DNA of 64,000 bases from Ephydatia muelleri (Eukaryota > Porifera > Demospongiae > Spongillida > Spongillidae), in contig JABACO010000020.1 in NCBI GenBank assembly GCA_013339895.1, positions 111,586 to 175,585 on the forward strand. Reading direction: 5' to 3'. Below, in pieces: positions 58,390-64,000 of this stretch (the stretch's first letter is position 1; every line of letters begins with the position of its first letter). The translations under genes were made by a program, and so were the position numbers. Below the pieces are notes generated by a model, which saw only the letters and a program-made list of their open reading frames with translations, searched no databases and was not told the origin of the DNA.

Positions 58390-59280
58390 AGTACACATGT
58401 ATGTGTTAGCACACACACCCATATGTATTGCATTCTTATAGATGCCCACCTCTCCGATGGGGATCGACTGGCGATGCATGATGTGTTCCCATTGATGATT
58501 TGTTCTGTTGTGTTAGCACACACCCTCAGATGATGTTTGCGTTGCATTCTTATAGATGCCCACCTCTCCGATGGGGATCAACTGGTGATGCTTCATGTGT
58601 TGGAGATTGATCTGTTTAAGATCAGTACATGTGTTTGTGTTAGCACACTCTCCGATAATGTATGTGTTGCATTCTTATAGATGCCCACCTCTCCGATGGG
58701 GATCGACTGGCGACGCTTGATATGTTCCCATTGATGGGGATTGATCTGTTTAAGGTTAGCACACGTGTATGTGTTAGCACACACCCTCAGATGATGCATG
58801 CGTTGCATTCTTATAGATGCCCACCTCTCCGATGGGGATCAACTGGTGATGCTTCATGTGTTGGAGATTGATCTGTTTAAGATCAGTACATGTGTTTGTG
58901 TTAGCACACTCTCCGATAATGTATGTGTTGCATTCTTATAGATGCCCACCTCTCCGATGGGGATCGACTGGCGACGCTTGATATGTTCCCATTGATGGGG
59001 ATTGATCTGTTTAAGGTTAGCACACGTGTATGTGTTAGCACACACCCTCAGATGATGCATGCGTTGCATTCTTATAGATGCCCACCTCTCCGATGGGGAT
59101 CAACTGGTGATGCTTGATGTGTTGGAGATTGATCTGTTTAAGATCAGTACATGTGTTTGTGTTAGCACACACTCTCTGATAATGTATGTATTGTATTCTT
59201 ATAGATGCCACCTCTCCGATGGGGATTAATAGGCGATGCATGATATGTTTCCATTGAGGGGGATTGATCTGTTTAAGGTT
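58390..59280. repeat. Tandem repeat, period 261 bp, with half-length subunits
   Basis: Blocks containing CCCACCTCTCCGATGGGGAT, a GTTAGCACACA motif and TTGATCTGTTTAAG recur about every 130 bp, and two full 261-bp units (about 58550-58810 and 58811-59071) are almost identical. The open frames across it are repeat artefacts: the same frame recurs 261 bp later. Confidence 0.9.
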
Positions 59281-59283
59281 AGC

Positions 59284-59522
59284 ACACACTGCACATGTCC
59301 CTCCACAATGCACATGTCCCTCCACACACTACACATGTCCCGCCACACCACACCTGTCCCTCCACACCACACCTGTCCCTCCACACTACACATGTCCTCC
59401 ACACACTACACATGTCCCTCCACACTACACATGTCCCTCCACACTACACATGTCCCTCCACACACTACACATGTCCCTCCACACACTGCACATGTCCCTC
59501 CACACACTACACATGTCCCTCT
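59284..59522. repeat. Minisatellite CACACTACACATGTCCCTC
   Basis: About 11-12 copies of a 17-21 bp unit, with variants (CCACACCACACCTGTCCCT). It directly precedes the DNMT3-like exon at 59552. Confidence 0.93.
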
Positions 59523-59551
59523 GTAACCTTTCTTTCACCCAACATCCCTAG

Positions 59552-60042
59552 GAACCTCCACCCATTTGTCCCCTCGTCCCAGCAGACAGCAGAAGACCAA
59601 TCTGAGTGCTTGGCCTGTTCGATGGCATTGCTACAGGTCAGTTGGGATCATGTTTGAGGAGGAAGAGGAGAAAGGGATGTTGAGGAAATACCTAAGGGGA
59701 GAGAGGTTGGGCTACCTTTGTGCATGAGGTACCTGATTCCCTTCTTTCTCCTCAGGATTACTGGTGCTTAAAGAGCTCGGCATTGAGATAGATATGTTGC
59801 TTTGGAGATTGATCCTGATTCAGTCAAGGTGGCTCTGTGGAGAAGGGGCAGAGGGTGGGATACCTTATCCCTCCCCTCAGATACCTTCCCCCTCCCCTCC
59901 CCTTCCTTGTATTCCAGTTCATTAAGCTAGGCACCATTATAACCAAGATGAACTCTATCAAACAGACGAAGAAGGCCATATTCCCTGTGCGGGTGGATTG
60001 GGAGGAGCAAGTACATGTTCTCTGGTGCACAGAGATAGAGAG
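59552..60042 (+). pseudogene. DNMT3-type DNA cytosine methyltransferase fragment (3 exons) inside a transposon
   Basis: Three exon-like blocks match the catalytic domain of de novo methyltransferases (DNMT3). Block 1 (59552-59636) reads EPPPICPLVPADSRRPI, a stop (TGA 59603-59605), then VLGLFDGIAT: the motif I region that binds S-adenosylmethionine. Block 2 (59756 to about 59830) continues GLLVLKELGIEID, then after a frameshift EIDPDSVKV. Block 3 (59918-60042) reads GTIITKMNSIKQ and VHVLWCTEIER, near the C-terminal end of the domain. Each block has splice-like borders (CTAG, CTCAG, TTCCAG; ACAG|GT, GAG|GT), so it was copied from genomic DNA, not from mRNA. The exons with the catalytic Pro-Cys motif are absent. 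The stop fits CGA to TGA. Confidence 0.85.
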
Positions 60043-60151
60043 GTATCGCCTGGGCACCAGGGATATAGGCAGGTATAGCCTGGGCACTAGGTGTAAGAAG
60101 ATATGGCCTCACCAAGTGTCCAGTTTTTGTAATGTATTGGTTAAGGAACCA

Positions 60152-60264
<113 letters not shown>

Positions 60265-60854
60265 TCAACACTAATCTATGTACTCCACTTTACAAGTCAC
60301 GCATTCTCAAATCTTTGTCCTTGATGCCTAGCTAGCTCATGTGGGGCGAAGGTCACATCAGTTCGATTGTGGAGGTTTAACATTTACAGCATCTGCTGTG
60401 TTCCATAGCAAAGGATCCTTTACAAGGTTTGTACAGTGTTTCATGTATTATGTACAAGTTCTTTAAAGTTCTTTCTTATCTCTTATATCTTCAGGTTTCC
60501 CATTCAGCCTAATTGGAAGTCTATAGAACCAGTTTAGCAATTTTGCTAACCGTACTATTTGCTTTTGTTTGTTTGTACGCTGCGATGGAAAAAAAAGTTT
60601 CATTATGTTTGTATGGTGAATAACACTCGTATTAACGATTGCAAGTCACTCGCGTACAATGAACCGCACCTTTTGTAGCACGTGATCTCACTCTGTCAAG
60701 CGAGTGATAATTATAAGTGAACTTCACTCGATTTAAGGCGTGAATATCACTCGTGGTAAAGACGGGTGAGAATCACTCGTTATAGCGAGTGCTATGTCTA
60801 ACGCGACTATCACTCGCTCGGGCGAGTGATAGTCGCGCTTTTGTTTTTGCAGTG

Positions 60855-61332
60855 TGTGTAGCCTGCCTAGTCCAGTAAACGTCTCTGATGCAGATCCTGA
60901 GTTCGGTGTGACAGCGACAAACTTGACACGACGCATGGTTTACCTGAACACAGTACTGCAGAAAGATGGAAGACAGAGTACCTGACTGGGCTAAGAGAGA
61001 TCCATTCTAGTGAGAAAAAGGCCAGGATACAGTCACCAGAATTCATGTGGGTGATGTTGTTCTCATCCATGATCCAGTCCAACCTAGAGCACTATGGAGA
61101 ATTGGCAAGGTGGAGAAACTTTTACAGGGCTCAGATGATTAGTGCGATGTGCATCTCTTAGAGTGCGGTCGGGCACTACAACCATATTGTTGAATCGCCC
61201 GTTACAACACTTGTACCCTCTTGAAATTGGGGCCCCCACTGACCAGATGGATCAACATGAACCTGACGAACCTACAGTTGTCACTCGGAGATCTCAGCCT
61301 ACCAGAGTTGCCGCTCAAGTAGCAAGACTCTG
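60855..61332 (+). pseudogene. BEL/Pao pol C-terminus (DUF5641-type)
   Basis: Resumes after the inserted element: SLPSPVNVSDADPEFGVTAT, a RRMVYLNTVLQK-like helix, YLTGLREIHSSEKKARIQSP, then FHVGDVVLIHDPVQPR and LRVRSGTTTILLNRPLQHLY with PLEIG. This is the domain that follows the integrase in BEL/Pao elements. Frameshifts occur near 60960, 61050 and 61140. The frame ends at TGA 61330-61332. Confidence 0.85.
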
Positions 61333-61390
61333 AATAGAGGAACAGTTGAACTGCATGATGTTCACCTTCTCCTAACTAGTCTAACTAGTC

Positions 61391-61402
61391 AGGGGGGGGG
61401 AG
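61391..61402 (+). other. Polypurine tract and probable start of BEL/Pao 3' LTR
   Basis: AGGGGGGGGGAG is followed immediately by TGTCGCATTTTTGC. A polypurine tract next to TG is where an LTR should begin, and the position about 60 bp after the pol stop is right. No second LTR copy is present in the window to confirm it or to give the LTR length. Confidence 0.6.
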
Positions 61403-61539
61403 TGTCGCATTTTTGCATGGGGGTTATATTCGCGCACGTGAATTTGATTATTAAGTCCCTATCGAGTAGCGTGTTCACGAGTGCGAGTACTGTCCGGGGT
61501 AATCCAACTACATCGCCCTAATATTGATTTAGTATCCGG

Positions 61540-63840
61540 CGTAAACACTACAACACGTGCACGACTCGAAGTACTCAAATTCAATTAGCACAATCGTAGA
61601 TATACTTTACTTTCAATTTCTCAGCAATGATGAGATAGCCTACTTTTCAATGGATTCTTGTACTGATTTCTCTCAATGTAACCTTCATCAGAGTAGCTCC
61701 CGAGGTCACGGCGGACGTTAAGAAGTCCGATGGATACGTTCTGTGCACTACACACGACTCGAAGTACTCAAATTCAATAGGCACAATCGTAGATATACTT
61801 TACTTTCAATTCCTTAGCAGTGATGAGATATAGCCTACTTTTCAATGGATTCTTGTACTGATTTCTCTCAATGTAACCTTCATCAGAGTAGCTCCCGAGG
61901 TCACGGCGGACGTTAAGAAGTCCGATGGATACTTTCAGTGCACTACACACGACTCGAAGTACTGACATTCAATAAACACAATCGCGGCTATACTTCACTT
62001 TCAGTTTCTCAGCAATGATGAAATAGCCGTCTTTTCAATGGATTCTTGTACTGATTTCTCTCAATGTATCCTTCATCAGAGTAGCTCCGAGGTCACGGCG
62101 GACGTTTTAAGAAGTCCGATGGATATACTTTCGGCTGTGCGACTCGAAGTACTCAAATTCAATAGGAACAATCGCGGCTATACTTTACTTTCAATTTCTC
62201 ATCAATGATGAGATAGCCTACTTTTCAATGGATTTTTTTTACTGATTTCACTAATTATGTTCTATATTCTGCATGAAGTCACGGCGGACATTTAGAAGTC
62301 CAAACGATACTCAGTTTCATTGTACTACCCACAAGTCGAAGTATTCAAATACATCATCCACTAATGGGCCAATCCTTTACTTTCAGTTATACAGCTAAAA
62401 TGAGATTGCCTACTTTTCAATGGATTTTGATACTGATTTCGTCCTATATCCAGAAGTCACGGCGGACATTTAGAAGTCCAAACGATACATTCATTGTACT
62501 AGCTACCAAGTGAAGTACTCAAATACATCATTCACTACTGGGGCACTCCTTTACTTTCGTTAATTTCAACAGCATGCAGTGATAACGTAGACTACTTTTC
62601 AATGGATTCTGGTGCTGCTCAACGTAAACTGTGTTGATGTAGATCACGAGCTCACGGTGGACGTTTACTAATCCTATAAAGATACTTTCATTGTACTATC
62701 CACGAATAGAAGTACTGAAATTCAACATCCACTACTAGGGCAATCCTTTACTTTCAGTTACACAGCAAAATTGAGATAGCCTACTATCCAATGGATTTTG
62801 ATACTGATTTCACTAAAAATGTCCTATATCCAAAAGTCACGGCGGACGTTTAGATGTCCAAACGATATACATTCATTGTACTGCCTACGAATAGAAGTAC
62901 TGAAATACATCATCCACTACTGGGGCAATCCTTTACTTTCAGTTACACTGCAAAATTGAGAAAGCAATATCCCGCGAAGTCACGGCGGACGTTTAGAATA
63001 CCAAACAACACTTTCATTGTACTACCCACTAATGGAAGTACTCAAATACATGATTCACTACTGGGGCACTCCTTTACTTTCATTTCAACAGCAGTAATAA
63101 CGTAGACTACTTTTCAATGGATTCTGGTGCTGCTCAATTAACGTAACCTGTGTTGATGTAGATCACTGTAACGGACCGAACTAGCTGCATGCGCGCACCG
63201 CCACTATAGCGCCAAGCTGCTCTGCTCACGTTGTTCCACCTGCTAGCCACTTAATCTCGTCACCAGACCCCCGAATATACACAGTTCAAACCATTATATA
63301 CACACAGACAAGCCTACTAAACAATCACGAGTTCGACACGTTATGACCCCGTGTGAACTTATGACATCAGAGAAAGACCCCTACAATCACGAGCTCACGG
63401 CGGACGTTTACAAATCCTAAAGATACTTTCATTGTACTACCCACGAATAGAAGTACTGAAATTCATCATCCACTACTGGGGCAATCCTTTACTTTCAATT
63501 ACACAGAAAAAATGAGATAGCTTACTTTTCAATTGATTTTGATTCTGATTTCACTAAATATATCCTATATCCCGAAGTCACGGCGGACGTTTAGAATACC
63601 AAACGACACTTTCATTGTACTACCCACTAATGGAAGTACTCAAATACATCATTCACTACTGGGGCACTCCTTTACTTTCATTTCAACAGCAGTGATAACG
63701 TAGATGGCTACTTTTCAATGGATTCTGGTGCTGCTCAAAGTAACCTGTGTTGATGTAGATCACGAGCTCACGGCGGACGTTTACAAATCCTAACGATGTA
63801 CTACCCACGAATCGAAGTACTCAAATACATCATCCACTTA
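61540..63840. repeat. Satellite-like tandem array, period about 170-195 bp
   Basis: Diverged units recur at 61568, 61761, 61956, 62146, 62338 and 62512 and on to about 63830. They share GAAGTACTCAAAT, CTACTTTTCAATGGATT, TGATGAGATAGCC and GTCACGGCGGACGTT. Units left of 62150 resemble each other most; those to the right are shorter and more diverged. A non-repeat insert lies at about 63165-63385. The array starts about 140 bp after the BEL/Pao LTR start, so it may be internal to a long LTR or be a separate satellite. Confidence 0.85.
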
Positions 63841-64000
63841 GGTCTATATATGTTTTGTTGGACAGTGCAGCTGAAACTTGTGGCCGGTCCTGTTATACCA
63901 TTGCCAGAAATTTCGGACATCCATACACGTCTGTACATTGAAAACGCATGTAAAGTATTTGATTGTTTTAAACATTAACGCAGTTGGATTAATTTTTAAA
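63841..64000. other. Right edge, unassigned
   Basis: After the last satellite unit a 60-residue open frame (63796-63978) reads WTVQLKLVAGPVIPLPEISD. I do not recognise it, and part of it lies in the satellite. It could be the start of another element cut by the window edge. Confidence 0.3.

Noticed and set aside
60733..61082. Minus-strand frames around 60733-61082
   Set aside because: They overlap the subterminal CGAGTGA repeats and the antisense of BEL/Pao coding and show no domain.

Overview
The window looks like animal nuclear DNA, most likely from a sponge or another early-branching invertebrate. It is AT-rich, its genes have many short GT-AG introns, and it carries an adhesion-type seven-helix receptor, phase-1 EGF exons, and many animal DNA transposons plus a BEL/Pao retrotransposon. 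There is no bacterial gene organisation. The phylum is inferred from content, not proven. Exon coordinates were placed by hand from splice consensus and reading phase. Where I give a full gene, the exon lengths add up to an uninterrupted frame.

Positions 1-4224 hold three minus-strand host-type genes. A protein kinase runs off the left edge, followed by a small three-exon gene of unknown function. Next is a complete 12-exon gene for a DDE integrase-core protein of about 391 residues with all three catalytic acids. Positions 4225-7185 are non-coding, with a few palindromes.

Positions 7186-38887 (minus strand) read as one very large gene of about 56 exons and 2,396 residues: signal peptide, NIDO domain, 33 calcium-binding EGF modules, hormone-receptor (HRM) domain, GAIN/GPS, seven-helix domain and cytoplasmic tail. 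Every EGF module is a single phase 1-1 exon. The array grew by tandem duplication of units of about 2.5-5.2 kb that carry introns, an inserted non-autonomous transposon and relic exons with them. The last EGF exon joins the HRM exon in frame, and the first joins the NIDO exon in frame. A degraded reverse transcriptase sits in one intron.

Positions 38888-64000 are a transposon graveyard with nested insertions. They include a decayed hAT element, several fold-back elements, an ISL2EU-like pair (DDE endonuclease plus YqaJ nuclease), and a minisatellite-coded protein with 15-residue repeats. There is also an 850-bp polypurine tract and a BEL/Pao element split by two insertion complexes. The first complex is a gene of the 15-residue-repeat family that was itself hit by a hAT element with a perfect 8-bp target duplication. 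The second is a terminal-inverted-repeat element carrying three exons of a DNMT3-type DNA methyltransferase. A satellite of about 190 bp fills the right edge.

The observations most worth following up are the NIDO-EGF-adhesion-GPCR gene with its evolving exon array, the DNMT3 fragment caught inside a transposon, and the intact multi-exon integrase gene.
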